In this document: one piece after another, positions 37,902-46,828 of the stretch
How positions within the stretch are numbered: the stretch's first letter is position 1
Layout of the letters: every line of letters begins with the position of its first letter
DNA from: Xenorhabdus indica
GTDB lineage: Bacteria > Pseudomonadota > Gammaproteobacteria > Enterobacterales > Enterobacteriaceae
Reading direction: 5' to 3'
DNA: 60,134 nucleotides
NCBI RefSeq assembly: GCF_014467235.1
Contig: NZ_NKHP01000025.1
Span: forward strand, 1-60,134
The notes under the pieces: model-generated
Database searches by the model: none
Told to the model about the DNA's origin: nothing
What the model saw: the letters and a program-made list of their open reading frames with translations, nothing else
Program-made: the position numbers and the translations under genes

Positions 37902-39037
37902 GTATATTTCACCTCGCCCCGTACGGGTAAGTGACCAACTGGCAAGGCAATATTCTCTGCCGGTGATGTGATCACAAATCCTGTTGTGCCCGGTATGCCC
38001 GCAATGGCATATTGCAGTTCGGATATGAATATGCGCCCGGAACCATCCGGATTACCGTTTTCAAACAGTACGTTATCAATCGCCTCATTAATACGCGCCG
38101 TCACATCGGTGCTGACATGAGACAGGCCGTGGAGGGTAAAATCAATCCGGTATTTTATCGGCGATAACACCCAGACTAAGGCCGTGACCGGTTGTAAGGC
38201 ATAAAGAGCGTCAGCCACCCTCAGTTGATCTCCAGTGGCATGCACAGCATACGGTTCATGGGATGAAACGCCGTCTGTCCCGATGGGAAAACCGCCCTGT
38301 GCATTGTTATCACACATAATATAGACGCCAACCGTTCCGGCTCCGGCCGCTCTTGGTCTGACCCAGACACGGGTGATGCCCGGTACGGATAGCGCCCACT
38401 GTTTATAATCGTCACTGGAACCACCCTGTGGTGTACCCTGATAGGCGAGTAACATACGAGAGCGAAAATCCGCTTCTTTCTCAATATCTGCCCCGCCTGT
38501 TATAGGTGCAATCGCTGTGCCTTCAACATCGACCCCTGCCAGACTCTGATCCAGCGTTAGTACCGTACCCGATGGCGCATTTCCTGCCGCACCGCCACCC
38601 GAATCATCCTCTGTACTTTCCGGTAATAACGCAATCAGGCTAACGGTTCCCTGTCCATTGGCATTAATACGAGTCTCAGTCAGGGTCTGGTACTGATAGC
38701 CATCCCCCCGGTTAAGTCTTGTCCCGGCAGGGATGATAGCCCCTGCCATCCCTGTAAACTGATATTGTTCACAGTGAGCCGCTGTTGCCGGTTTGCGAAA
38801 AATCTTCTTTAACGCAGCCCACCCAGACAGCCATTCATCCGTAGCCGTAAACGGGGTAGTCTGTCTGGCGATATAATCAAGGTAGCCGTAATGCAGATGC
38901 GCCATACCTGCGTCCATATCAGCCAGCACACCCATATTGGAAAAGCGTAATAACGGACCCGTTTCCTGTAATTCTGACTGTAAATAACTGCGGTTCTGCG
39001 CCCGAAGTTCAGTGAGTGTTTTTCGTTTAAAGGGCAT
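37898..39037 (-). CDS. Baseplate J-like protein, Mu gp47
   Basis: A 379-residue baseplate wedge protein (Baseplate_J family). The early DMDAGMAHLHYGYLDYIARQ and the core ITGGADIEKEADFRSRMLLA, followed by YQGTPQGGSSDDYKQWA and VPGITRVWVRP, are diagnostic. It overlaps gp46 by 11 bases and gp48 by four, as part of the continuous late operon. Confidence 0.93.
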   Translation of the reverse strand: MPFKRKTLTELRAQNRSYLQSELQETGPLLRFSNMGVLADMDAGMAHLHYGYLDYIARQTTPFTATDEWLSGWAALKKIFRKPATAAHCEQYQFTGMAGAIIPAGTRLNRGDGYQYQTLTETRINANGQGTVSLIALLPESTEDDSGGGAAGNAPSGTVLTLDQSLAGVDVEGTAIAPITGGADIEKEADFRSRMLLAYQGTPQGGSSDDYKQWALSVPGITRVWVRPRAAGAGTVGVYIMCDNNAQGGFPIGTDGVSSHEPYAVHATGDQLRVADALYALQPVTALVWVLSPIKYRIDFTLHGLSHVSTDVTARINEAIDNVLFENGNPDGSGRIFISELQYAIAGIPGTTGFVITSPAENIALPVGHLPVRGEVKYT

Positions 39038-39473
39038 TTTCTCGCTCCCAGACCCAGAAAAAGCGTAAATCCTCGTTATCCCGCCCCGGACGCTGATAAC
39101 GGATTATCATGTTCAATCGATTAGGCCAGACAATTTGTGTGCGAATATCAATCGCCGCGACCACGCCATCGTCCAGCATCCATTGCAGCGCCTCACGGGC
39201 ATAATCCTCAGCCGCCAATGCGACAGGGGTAGTGAGTTTCTGCCGATGCAACAACCACAACCGGGAACCTATTTGATAGTCAGCCCCGCTATCACCCCAC
39301 CAGCCGCGACGATCTGCACCCTCTATATCATCATCAGGACGCGCCTGACGATCCGTAAATAAGCTGATAATGATGGCAGTTTGCAGGTCATTACCGGTTA
39401 CCAAATCCCCGTGCCCTACCAACCAGTCAGCATGAATATTTTTGACATCCCACCAGGAAGTAATATCACTCAT
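39027..39473 (-). CDS. Baseplate protein GP46
   Basis: A 148-residue Mu gp46-family baseplate protein. The core DRRGWWGDSGADYQIGSRLW followed by LLHRQKLT is the family signature. It overlaps gp45 by four bases at its start. Confidence 0.92.
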   Translation of the reverse strand: MSDITSWWDVKNIHADWLVGHGDLVTGNDLQTAIIISLFTDRQARPDDDIEGADRRGWWGDSGADYQIGSRLWLLHRQKLTTPVALAAEDYAREALQWMLDDGVVAAIDIRTQIVWPNRLNMIIRYQRPGRDNEDLRFFWVWERENAL

Positions 39474-40057
39474 TTGACGGTTTCCCCGGTTATCTGACTG
39501 GTGACTGTTGCATCGCCGGATTTCACACCCGGCACTGGATGCGTATGACGGTTATAGGTATCGCGCAACTGTTTCATGGTCGTAGTGTTACTGTTGCAGT
39601 TATCAATGACATCGCCGGTCACTTTTAGTACCGGGGTATTCAATAACACTTCGGTGGACGCATTGACGGTGACTTTCGACGCATTATTGACAGTCACCGG
39701 TTGCTCTTTCGCTTCAATGGTGATCCCCGATGCTGTCAGTAAGATATGCAGCCCCCATTGGTTATACACCACCACTTCACCGGGGCTTAACCCTTTGTGC
39801 CGGTATTGTTGATGATTGCTGCCAATCACCACCGCGTTAGAGCGGTCACCGCCTAAGAACGCCAGTACGACATCGGTATCAGCAGGTAACCCGGATGAAA
39901 AACCAAACTCAGCGATCCGGTGGGTATTGTCCCGGACTTCCATTGCAGTTTGATACTGTACTTGCTGGATAACCCCCTTATCATTACAGGTAGTTACCCG
40001 GCCTAAACCGAGCATCATCATGGCGCGGCGATATAAATTTTTAGCGGCTTCCATCAC
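39470..40057 (-). CDS. Baseplate assembly/spike protein, Mu gp45
   Basis: A 195-residue central spike protein. The N-terminal part has an OB-fold-like barrel (FGFSSGLPADTDVVLAFLGG), and the C-terminal half is a beta-helix-like stretch with repeated valine/threonine strands (TVNNASKVTVNASTEVLLNT). The end has HTHPVPGVKSGDATV, whose His pair (HxH) fits the metal-binding tip of phage spikes. Confidence 0.92.
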   Translation of the reverse strand: MMEAAKNLYRRAMMMLGLGRVTTCNDKGVIQQVQYQTAMEVRDNTHRIAEFGFSSGLPADTDVVLAFLGGDRSNAVVIGSNHQQYRHKGLSPGEVVVYNQWGLHILLTASGITIEAKEQPVTVNNASKVTVNASTEVLLNTPVLKVTGDVIDNCNSNTTTMKQLRDTYNRHTHPVPGVKSGDATVTSQITGETVK

Positions 40058-41147
40058 GTGAATAACCTCCGTTACGCAGTTCTATGATGGCATCGTAAAA
40101 TTCATACGGTTGCACAGTAAACGCTGCCGGTGGCATCAAGGTCAGCTCTGCCCGTGTGCCGTCATCTTTATTACGAACATAAGACACTTCCGATAACAGC
40201 CATTGTTCGGACTCCAGCCCGAACACCGGTAAATGGATCGGGATCAGGGTATTGGGTGTCCATAATGTCCCGCTGACATCCCGCCAGCTATCAACCAAGA
40301 CTTTTAGCACCTTAGAACGTCCATAACGGCGGTTCATTTCCCAGTTAATCGCATCTTGTTGTTTTCCCCATGTATGCAAGGTACTTTCGATAATGGTGAC
40401 GTAATTGCGATAGCGCATCTTTTCCGCCTCCGGGTCTTTTGCTGTGGCAATTGTTACCACTTCATAACCTTTTCCTGCCGACAGTTCAGTTAACCCGCTG
40501 ACATTCATAGACAGACCGATGTACTCAGAGAACCGTTCATTCATGGAGGACTGGTAATCGGCCATCTCAATATTTTTTCCCTGTGCTACACCACTGGCAG
40601 CCACTTTGTCACTGACACGGGTCAGAAATAAATGACCGTCCGGGGTGTCGTAATACAGCAGGGCAGACCAGCGGGTGATGCGGTCAATGATTTCCTGTGA
40701 AGATTCCCCCCAGTTCAGGGTGAATTGCGGCACGGCTTCCATATCAGTCACATCCGATTTCACTTCAATGCCGTACCATTGCGCCAGTTTTTGAGCAATT
40801 TGTAATGCCGTCGCCGAAGTAATTACGTTCTGCGGCCATTTTGCCGAACAATCAACCAAATCCTGACATTTACCGCGTCCGGTCACCCGTATCTGGTGAG
40901 TGCTTTTGTTAATCGACGAATTCCAGATGTCTATATATCCCGTCATCACCGGATCACTTCCCAGTAATATCTGGCAGGGCTGACCCGCTTCTACCAGTTG
41001 TTTCTCATCGCTGCCGGGATAATAGTCCATCAGCATCAGTTCAAAATCAGACGGCAACCGTTCAATGCCTCGTGTGACACGAACGCTGTCCCAACCATAA
41101 ATGGCCTTACCGCCAATTACCAATGACAGTTCATCGTTTTTTTTCAT
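40041..41147 (-). CDS. Tail hub protein, Mu gp44 (late control D family)
   Basis: A 368-residue baseplate hub protein. Sequence such as GWDSVRVTRGIERLPSDFEL, RGKCQDLVDCSAKWP and ITRWSALLYYDTPDGHLFLT is typical of Mu gp44/SfV hub proteins. It joins the tail tube to the spike protein encoded next. Overlaps with both neighbours show operonic expression. Confidence 0.92.
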   Translation of the reverse strand: MKKNDELSLVIGGKAIYGWDSVRVTRGIERLPSDFELMLMDYYPGSDEKQLVEAGQPCQILLGSDPVMTGYIDIWNSSINKSTHQIRVTGRGKCQDLVDCSAKWPQNVITSATALQIAQKLAQWYGIEVKSDVTDMEAVPQFTLNWGESSQEIIDRITRWSALLYYDTPDGHLFLTRVSDKVAASGVAQGKNIEMADYQSSMNERFSEYIGLSMNVSGLTELSAGKGYEVVTIATAKDPEAEKMRYRNYVTIIESTLHTWGKQQDAINWEMNRRYGRSKVLKVLVDSWRDVSGTLWTPNTLIPIHLPVFGLESEQWLLSEVSYVRNKDDGTRAELTLMPPAAFTVQPYEFYDAIIELRNGGYSRDGSR

Positions 41148-42553
41148 TGTCTCAGCGCCTTAAATCGGGTAGGCATAAAAGCCGGATGACGGGGATTAGT
41201 CGCCTGTATCAGTTCATTGCTGCGTCCGGCATCCTGATAAATCCGGTTAGCCACCGTCAGGGCTGGCAACACAGCGGGCAGACTGAACTGAGCCAACCGT
41301 CCAGCTTCTGCGCCTTTCAATGCTGAACTGGTCATAAACTCATCCCGCAATGACATCAGGGACTGATAAATGTCATCCATGCTTAAATCACCGGCCATCA
41401 CTAATGCGGTATCCAGTGCATGACACACCCTGTTCTGTAAATCATGGGCTTCCTGATTGTTTGCCGGGGTAAATTCACTGGCGACCTGAGCCATTGCGCC
41501 CGCCGACAACACGACCAACAACAGAACGGTCATTTCTGTGACATACCGGTCAACCGTGCCTTGCTGGTAGCGGGCATTCTGAAAGGCAGCCAGATGTTCA
41601 AAGATAGCCACTTTTTCATCGGTACTGCCGGCTGACTGGATAATCGACATCACCACACTGCCGGCTGACTCAGTAAACATTTCCACGGTCGGGGCAGTGC
41701 TCAGGGCTTCAAGGCTGCGGGCAATGGCTTTACGACCCATCACCACTTCGGCAGTGGTTTTCTTCACTGTCTCAGCCTCATCACGGCTTCCGTCATCCCG
41801 TGACCGAAGCCCCGTTGCTCCTGATACCGTACCGCCAATGGTCCCGCGCTGATAACGGCCGTAACGCTCACTGCCGAAAGTGGTCTTCAACATGTCGCTG
41901 AGGTTGGTCACTTCATCCACCGAGCGATTCACCATACCCACCCATTGATTGGCGGTCTGCTTGATGATCCGCATCCCCTGCACCACTGAGCGGATTTCCC
42001 CTCTCACCATTGAGATATATTTCGCCAGTGTGGTGGTGTAGGTTTTCAGCCAGTTTTTCTTCACCTCAGTAGCGGACTTGGTACTGTTGGTGACCGCAAA
42101 GACTTTCAGGCCCGATTCAATCACCGTTAACGTGAACTCAAACACCCGGCCCGATTCCATGCTTTCAGTCATACGCAGACCGCTTTCTGTCACACTGACG
42201 GTCAGTTCACCCAGTGTCGGGTGAACCAATGTCCCCGTTGTTCCGGTTTCACAGGCCGCAACCAGATTCTTACGCTGTGTGATAACATCCGGGGCATCAT
42301 AAACGGCACTATTCTGAATGATAAACCCCCGGATCGTTATCCTCCGGGTTGCCCGGCCTAAATCTTCCAGCCAGGCAGTATCACGGTACGGGTATTCATG
42401 CACGGCCTGACGGCGTCCAAAAACACTTTCCCCGGACACCACAGCAAACGGCACCCCGCGAAAAGAAGCCGGGTGCAAATGTTCCGCCCATTTCCATGAC
42501 GCATCATTGCCGCCGCCCAACAAAGAAGAAAGGGCATCTTTTATCAAGGCCAT
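41144..42553 (-). CDS. DNA circularisation N-terminal family protein, Mu gp43
   Basis: A 469-residue tail protein of the DNA_circ_N family. The start MALIKDALSSLLGGGNDASW, then HPASFRGVPFAVVSGESVFG and EYPYRDTAWLEDLGR, is the family N-terminus. I choose the ATG at 42553 (AAAGAGG upstream) over the one at 42577. In Mu the gene lies directly after the tape measure; here about 1.9 kb of unrelated genes separate them. Confidence 0.9.
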   Translation of the reverse strand: MALIKDALSSLLGGGNDASWKWAEHLHPASFRGVPFAVVSGESVFGRRQAVHEYPYRDTAWLEDLGRATRRITIRGFIIQNSAVYDAPDVITQRKNLVAACETGTTGTLVHPTLGELTVSVTESGLRMTESMESGRVFEFTLTVIESGLKVFAVTNSTKSATEVKKNWLKTYTTTLAKYISMVRGEIRSVVQGMRIIKQTANQWVGMVNRSVDEVTNLSDMLKTTFGSERYGRYQRGTIGGTVSGATGLRSRDDGSRDEAETVKKTTAEVVMGRKAIARSLEALSTAPTVEMFTESAGSVVMSIIQSAGSTDEKVAIFEHLAAFQNARYQQGTVDRYVTEMTVLLLVVLSAGAMAQVASEFTPANNQEAHDLQNRVCHALDTALVMAGDLSMDDIYQSLMSLRDEFMTSSALKGAEAGRLAQFSLPAVLPALTVANRIYQDAGRSNELIQATNPRHPAFMPTRFKALRQ

Positions 42554-42606
42554 GTCATAACCTCTTTTTGGATACAAAAAAACCGCATCAGGCGGTGTTA
42601 GAAGTG

Positions 42607-42628
42607 AAAAACCCGCACGAAGCGGGTT
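42607..42628 (-). terminator. Terminator after the DinJ/YafQ pair
   Basis: AACCCGC (42610-42616) and GCGGGTT (42622-42628) form a perfect stem; on the minus strand a T-run follows. It lies 20 bases after the toxin stop and upstream of gp43, so phage late transcription must read through it to reach the baseplate genes. Confidence 0.75.
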
Positions 42629-42648
42629 ATTTATGATTGATTAAAATA

Positions 42649-42930
42649 TTACAAACCAAGCTCTGAGTGAGAACCAAGACGGACAAGACGTAATATATCA
42701 GCATTGGGCTTCTGATAAATTAGTATCAAATCAGGTCTAATGTGACAGTCCCGAAAATCTTTCCACTCCCCTGAAAGGGCATGATCGCAATATTTCGGTT
42801 CCAGCAAGCTATCGGAGGACAATAATTCAATTACTGTAGTCAGTGCATCATCAAGAATTTCCCGATAACGACCTTTCTTCTCTCTTTTGTAGTCTCTCCT
42901 AAACTGGCTTGTGTAGTCAGTCGTCCGCAT
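42649..42930 (-). CDS. YafQ-family toxin (RelE/ParE superfamily)
   Basis: A 93-residue ribosome-dependent mRNA endonuclease of the YafQ type. Marks are the basic N-terminus TSQFRRDYKREKKG, DHALSGEWKDFRDCHIRPD and the ending LVRLGSHSEL, with the catalytic His in the GSHSEL motif. It overlaps the antitoxin gene by 14 bases, typical of coupled toxin-antitoxin genes. It sits as cargo inside the tail gene block. Confidence 0.92.
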   Translation of the reverse strand: MRTTDYTSQFRRDYKREKKGRYREILDDALTTVIELLSSDSLLEPKYCDHALSGEWKDFRDCHIRPDLILIYQKPNADILRLVRLGSHSELGL

Positions 42931-43180
42931 TGAGATCAGCCATCAAATCTTTAACTGTGGAAAATGACTTGCCGCCACCTTTGCGAGACTCTTTCATTGC
43001 CGCTATTGTTGTCTCATTCGGTATCAAAGGTTCAAACGGCAACGCTTTCTCTCTTGCTACCCGCGTTAACATCATACGAACAGCATCGGATACAGTCAGG
43101 CCCATTGCTGCCAAAACAGCAGTAGCTTCTTCCTTAATCTCACCGTCGATACGAGCCTGAATTAACTGGTTTGCAGCCAT
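42917..43180 (-). CDS. DinJ/RelB-family antitoxin
   Basis: An 87-residue antitoxin with a ribbon-helix-helix N-terminus (MAANQLIQARIDGEIKEEAT, then GLTVSDAVRMMLTRV), the DinJ signature, and an acidic C-terminal toxin-binding tail ending LNADD. The ATG at 43180 has GAGGAG about eight bases upstream; an ATG at 43195 is less likely. As in other DinJ-YafQ systems, it should repress its own promoter through the palindrome upstream. Confidence 0.92.
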   Translation of the reverse strand: MAANQLIQARIDGEIKEEATAVLAAMGLTVSDAVRMMLTRVAREKALPFEPLIPNETTIAAMKESRKGGGKSFSTVKDLMADLNADD

Positions 43181-43197
43181 GATAAAACTCCTCAATG

Positions 43198-43214
43198 AAT
43201 TACAATGTAATTCA
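43198..43214. promoter_or_regulatory. Palindromic operator of the DinJ/YafQ pair
   Basis: GAATTACAATGTAATTC is a perfect 8+1+8 inverted repeat, 18 bases upstream of the antitoxin start, followed by the related CAATTGTAGTTCAATGAA. Autorepression by the ribbon-helix-helix antitoxin at such a site is known for the family; here it is inferred. Confidence 0.7.
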
Positions 43215-43338
43215 ATTGTAGTTCAATGAATGCCTATTATCAACTTTAATGGGTAAAAAATAGCCACCAGAAAAGGGAATGATGTTTTACGGAACGGTTG
43301 TAAAAATCAACTAATGAACAACAAAAAAGCCCAAGGGA

Positions 43339-44463
43339 CTATTTTATGCACTGCTGATCGGAAAGAAGGTAATTTTTGCTATCATCCAGTTTGCAAATTT
43401 CTTTGCCATCCTTGTTCAACAATACATTTACCTCATAACGCCCTGTTTTTGGCGATACATAGGACTTACTCACAGATACATTCCCGGAGTCACCGACCCA
43501 GAATCCAGAGCCATGAGTAAATAATTTAACTTCTGCTCTTGGTGCAATTATGGTAGGTGGCGCATCGAATTGGTACGCTGTTATATTTGTCGCATTTCGA
43601 AGATTAAAATATATTCGATTAAATCTGTTTTTTAACTTCGCTGTACCAAAAATACTAAAGGAGCCATCAGGATCTGCGTTTGGAATATCTCTATCTTTAT
43701 CTATTAGTCTTGAAGAGCCTCGTATTTTCCCATCATTGTCTATGGCAACCATTTCTATAACCGCAGCACCAGTATTGTCATTGTATAGAGCAACATACAT
43801 CATTTCGTAGTCTTTTAGTTTCCATACGGAAGTAATTTGAAGTCCATCACCTGCCAATCCTTTTTTGCCTGATTGCTCAGCTAAAGTTTGAGTATAATCA
43901 ACACCTTTGTAGCAAATGGCATAATTTCCATCATTGTTTGGCTTTATAGGTGCTGTCAGTACATTAAAATACCGCTTCGATGCGCTGCCACGACATTCAT
44001 AATCTACATTTTGCGTAACAGGTTTTTCGTGCTCTTCATATAATTTTTGGGCAAGCTTATAGGTATCATATGGAGCTACCTTTAATTGGTTATCCTCTGT
44101 ATAAATAATGTGACTCTCCTTGTCTTTTGGATAAACAAGGGCTTTATCCTTATCCAAAATAACAGACTTAGTGATAGCTACCACGTTATCACCATCTTTG
44201 TTTGTTAGATTTTTGATTTCTTTTTTGCCATAACAAAGTGCTCCTTTGCTTTCATAAAAGCCATCAGTTTTAACTTCACAAGTAGACTCTGAACCAAAGA
44301 AAAAGAACGCAAAAATAACCAACATTAAAAGACCAATACCACCAAACAATGAAGCTACCACCGTTGCGATTGATCTATACCATGTTGGTTTTGATGACTT
44401 GGCGATAATTAGCGAGACAACAAATACTGCAAGAGCAGACCAGATTAAATTCATTTCATCCAT
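43339..44463 (-). CDS. Unknown membrane-anchored protein, prophage cargo
   Basis: A 374-residue protein I do not recognise. It has two N-terminal membrane segments (about residues 5-21 and 31-57, separated by the basic KSSKPTWYR) and then a long soluble part of some 315 residues with six Cys (TCEVK, ALCYGK, YECRG, AICYKG, EICKLD, QQCIK) that could form disulfides outside the inner membrane. The start at 44463 has AGGAAAC upstream. Codon use is more AT-rich than that of the flanking tail genes. It lies between the tape measure and DinJ/YafQ, where Mu-like phages have no gene. A host-altering or exclusion function is only a guess. Confidence 0.75.
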   Translation of the reverse strand: MDEMNLIWSALAVFVVSLIIAKSSKPTWYRSIATVVASLFGGIGLLMLVIFAFFFFGSESTCEVKTDGFYESKGALCYGKKEIKNLTNKDGDNVVAITKSVILDKDKALVYPKDKESHIIYTEDNQLKVAPYDTYKLAQKLYEEHEKPVTQNVDYECRGSASKRYFNVLTAPIKPNNDGNYAICYKGVDYTQTLAEQSGKKGLAGDGLQITSVWKLKDYEMMYVALYNDNTGAAVIEMVAIDNDGKIRGSSRLIDKDRDIPNADPDGSFSIFGTAKLKNRFNRIYFNLRNATNITAYQFDAPPTIIAPRAEVKLFTHGSGFWVGDSGNVSVSKSYVSPKTGRYEVNVLLNKDGKEICKLDDSKNYLLSDQQCIK

Positions 44464-44536
44464 TGTTTCCTGTCCAGTTTTTTATGATTCATTCATAACA
44501 TAATAGACAATATTAATGGGTAAATTATAAGCTATT

Positions 44537-46408
44537 TCAAGGATAGCGCATAGAAGTTGTGACTTTTCCGGCAGAATTCGACTGGAGTTTTTGCCGTTCT
44601 CCGGTTTTCTCATTGACCAGAATGACTTCGAACTGGAACGGTTTGCCAGCGATAGCTTCTTGGAATGCCTTTGCCATACTCTGCACGATATCCATCTCAG
44701 ACTCGGTCTCTTTTTTCTGTCCGTAGAGTGATGGGTATAGCTGTTCTTGTTCACCAGAACCGTATTGCAGACGCTGCTCTCTAAGTATTTGAGGATTTCT
44801 CATCCCCCTCCATCGATCATCATGAATAGCGTCATTAATCCCTGCGTTCATCTGCTCATCACTGTATGGGTTTGACTTATTTTCAACCACAATCATCGCA
44901 CCCATTACTTTTTTTAACTCTTTCGGATCATGCATATTTATAGGCTGGTGAGGTCCGTAGCCAATCTGTTTAGAAACTGAATCAATATAAGCAGGCGTGT
45001 TATTACCAGCTCTTGGGGGGGCGTATTTATACAATAGCGACGTAATGTTATTTAGACCTCTCTCTGCATCCAGCATTAATTGGCGTGCCATAGCCGATAA
45101 ACCATCATGCGCTGTGTCAAATTTCACATAAACGTGATTATTGCCATAATCTTTACCTACGTTATTTGGTGCAGCCGTTAAATTTCCGGGATTGTTGTTG
45201 CGAATGCCTCTCGGTATCCTTCCTTTTACCGGATTGGGGTAAATAGGCGCTTCCACAGCGGGAATATCGGGTACTTTCTCCCCGACATGCTCTGGCTTTT
45301 TATGAGGCCATTTCTGATACTTCTCCCTGACACTGTCGGTCATGATACCAAAATCAATCGCTGTTTTTTCATCCCAACTCAGTGAATTATAAAATTCAGG
45401 TGTTTTGCTCGCCCATCGCAATTGCTCTGCTTCCTTGCCCCGTGTCACACCCAATGCTTTCATGTAGGCGAATCGGTCATTGTGCTCAAATACCTGACTA
45501 ATACCGTCAAGACCATCGTTAATCGAATCATCAGATAGGGCAAAATCCGTGACTGAATGACCGGCACGTTGCTTAAACCCTTCCCATGAGGCATTCAGCT
45601 TATTTATCGTGCCATTTAAATTAGTTAACTTCTGGTTTAACTCATTAGGAACAGTCAAGCCTAGCGCGTCTGACTGGGTTAATAACTGCTTGAATTTTGC
45701 ACCCTCGCGTAATAACGCTAACGTATGATCATCGAAACCTAATGTTTCTTTGATAGTTCTTTGTAAGGCTGGGGAATAAGTGGGAAAAACGTCAGCCAGA
45801 TTCTCCATTGTTCTTATGACATCAGCGGTGCCGTCTTCCTTGCGAACAATGGACACACCCATGCTATTAAGCTGCGCTAATGTTGCATTGTTCCTTGCCT
45901 GTAGTGGATCGTTAAAGATTTTATACAGCCCATCAACAGACTCTTTTGCTTTGTCTGCATCCGTGCCTAATATCACCATCGCACCCGACAACCGGGAAAA
46001 CTCTTCGACGGTCATATTGTTATTTTTTGCCATGACATCCAGATCATAGGCTTCCTTACTTTGTTCGTTCAGCTTTTGCCCCATTTTGGTGATACCGTAA
46101 CCGATGGCACCGATACCCCCCAGTTTTAAGCCCTTGTCCAGATATTTCCCTGACAGCTCACCGAACATTTTTAGCGGGGGGATCATGTCGCCGATATTTT
46201 GCACGTTATCCTGTGCATGGCGTGACATGTCCCTCAACCGGTTGCTTAATGACCCGGTATTTTCCAGCGTCTCACTGCCCCCGAACCGCAAGGCTTCACG
46301 TGTCGAATCCAGCAACGGGTTCAGTTGCTTAATTCTGGCTTCAATCTCTGCCAGCGCTTTTGTAGCGTTGTCATCCGCATGTAATTCAAAATCAAAGGCA
46401 TTACCCAT
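44537..46408 (-). CDS. Tape measure protein with embedded peptidoglycan hydrolase-like domain
   Basis: A 622-residue tail length-determining protein, Mu gp42 type. The first 350 residues are helical with coiled-coil-rich text (NATKALAEIEARIKQLN) and a small hydrophobic Gly-rich patch (LGGIGAIGYGITKMG). From about residue 397 a separate domain begins with RGIRNNNPGNLTAAPNN and continues DTAHDGLSAMARQLMLDAER, similar to phage virion proteins that digest peptidoglycan. The start at 46408 (MGNAFDFELHADDNATKAL) overlaps the end of the frameshifted gp41 extension by a few bases. Confidence 0.88.
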   Translation of the reverse strand: MGNAFDFELHADDNATKALAEIEARIKQLNPLLDSTREALRFGGSETLENTGSLSNRLRDMSRHAQDNVQNIGDMIPPLKMFGELSGKYLDKGLKLGGIGAIGYGITKMGQKLNEQSKEAYDLDVMAKNNNMTVEEFSRLSGAMVILGTDADKAKESVDGLYKIFNDPLQARNNATLAQLNSMGVSIVRKEDGTADVIRTMENLADVFPTYSPALQRTIKETLGFDDHTLALLREGAKFKQLLTQSDALGLTVPNELNQKLTNLNGTINKLNASWEGFKQRAGHSVTDFALSDDSINDGLDGISQVFEHNDRFAYMKALGVTRGKEAEQLRWASKTPEFYNSLSWDEKTAIDFGIMTDSVREKYQKWPHKKPEHVGEKVPDIPAVEAPIYPNPVKGRIPRGIRNNNPGNLTAAPNNVGKDYGNNHVYVKFDTAHDGLSAMARQLMLDAERGLNNITSLLYKYAPPRAGNNTPAYIDSVSKQIGYGPHQPINMHDPKELKKVMGAMIVVENKSNPYSDEQMNAGINDAIHDDRWRGMRNPQILREQRLQYGSGEQEQLYPSLYGQKKETESEMDIVQSMAKAFQEAIAGKPFQFEVILVNEKTGERQKLQSNSAGKVTTSMRYP

Positions 46409-46551
46409 TACCCGACCTCGCTTGATTGATCCGTTCTGCCTGTTCACCCCACCAATTTAGCCGCGACCGACTCAGGAGCCACGCATCTTGTGGCCCCCAA
46501 CGATAAAAATAGGTGATATCTGCGGCTAGTTGCTGCCACTGTTGGAGGGGG
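46401..46551 (-). CDS. Frameshift extension of the tail assembly chaperone
   Basis: A minus-strand frame without its own start, read in the -1 frame relative to the gp41-like gene: LQQWQQLAADITYFYRWGPQ, then DAWLLSRSRLNWWGEQAERI to the stop at 46401. Tail chaperone extensions (P2 E+E', lambda G-T, Mu gp41) have this layout. The shift point is probably the C-run on the coding strand (plus strand GGGGG at 46547-46551), where a CCC codon can re-pair after a one-base slip. The stop lies next to the tape-measure start, as in other phages. Confidence 0.72.
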
Positions 46552-46819
46552 CATAGACCAAAAAACTGGTCAAAAACTCCCGGCAGATATTGAAATCACT
46601 GATCGCCATTTTTTTCAATACCGTTTCAGGGATTCCCGACACTAAGGCAATCAGTAATCTCATAGCGGGTAAAATGCTGTGACTGTTTTTACTTTGCGCC
46701 TCATAAAATTGCTCAACCTCAATCAGGGCAGGTTCGCGCAAATGAATTTCTTCGTAAACTTCTTTGCCGCCGTTGCTTTCAATCGGTTTGCTCAACTGGA
46801 CTATTTTGGTCTTTTCCAC
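46526..46819 (-). CDS. Tail assembly chaperone, FluMu gp41-like
   Basis: A 97-residue tail chaperone. The text VYEEIHLREPALIEVEQFYE followed by LIALVSGIPETVLKKMAISD is that of the phage tail assembly family found between tube and tape-measure genes. The frame ends YAPSNSGSN, within the region where the longer frameshift product continues. It should hold the tape measure during tail assembly. Confidence 0.85.
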   Translation of the reverse strand: MEKTKIVQLSKPIESNGGKEVYEEIHLREPALIEVEQFYEAQSKNSHSILPAMRLLIALVSGIPETVLKKMAISDFNICREFLTSFLVYAPSNSGSN

Positions 46820-46828
46820 GTTAACTCC

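Noticed and set aside
44482..44754. 90-codon minus-strand frame at the end of the tape measure gene
   Set aside because: Out-of-frame shadow of the tape measure C-terminus, without a ribosome site.
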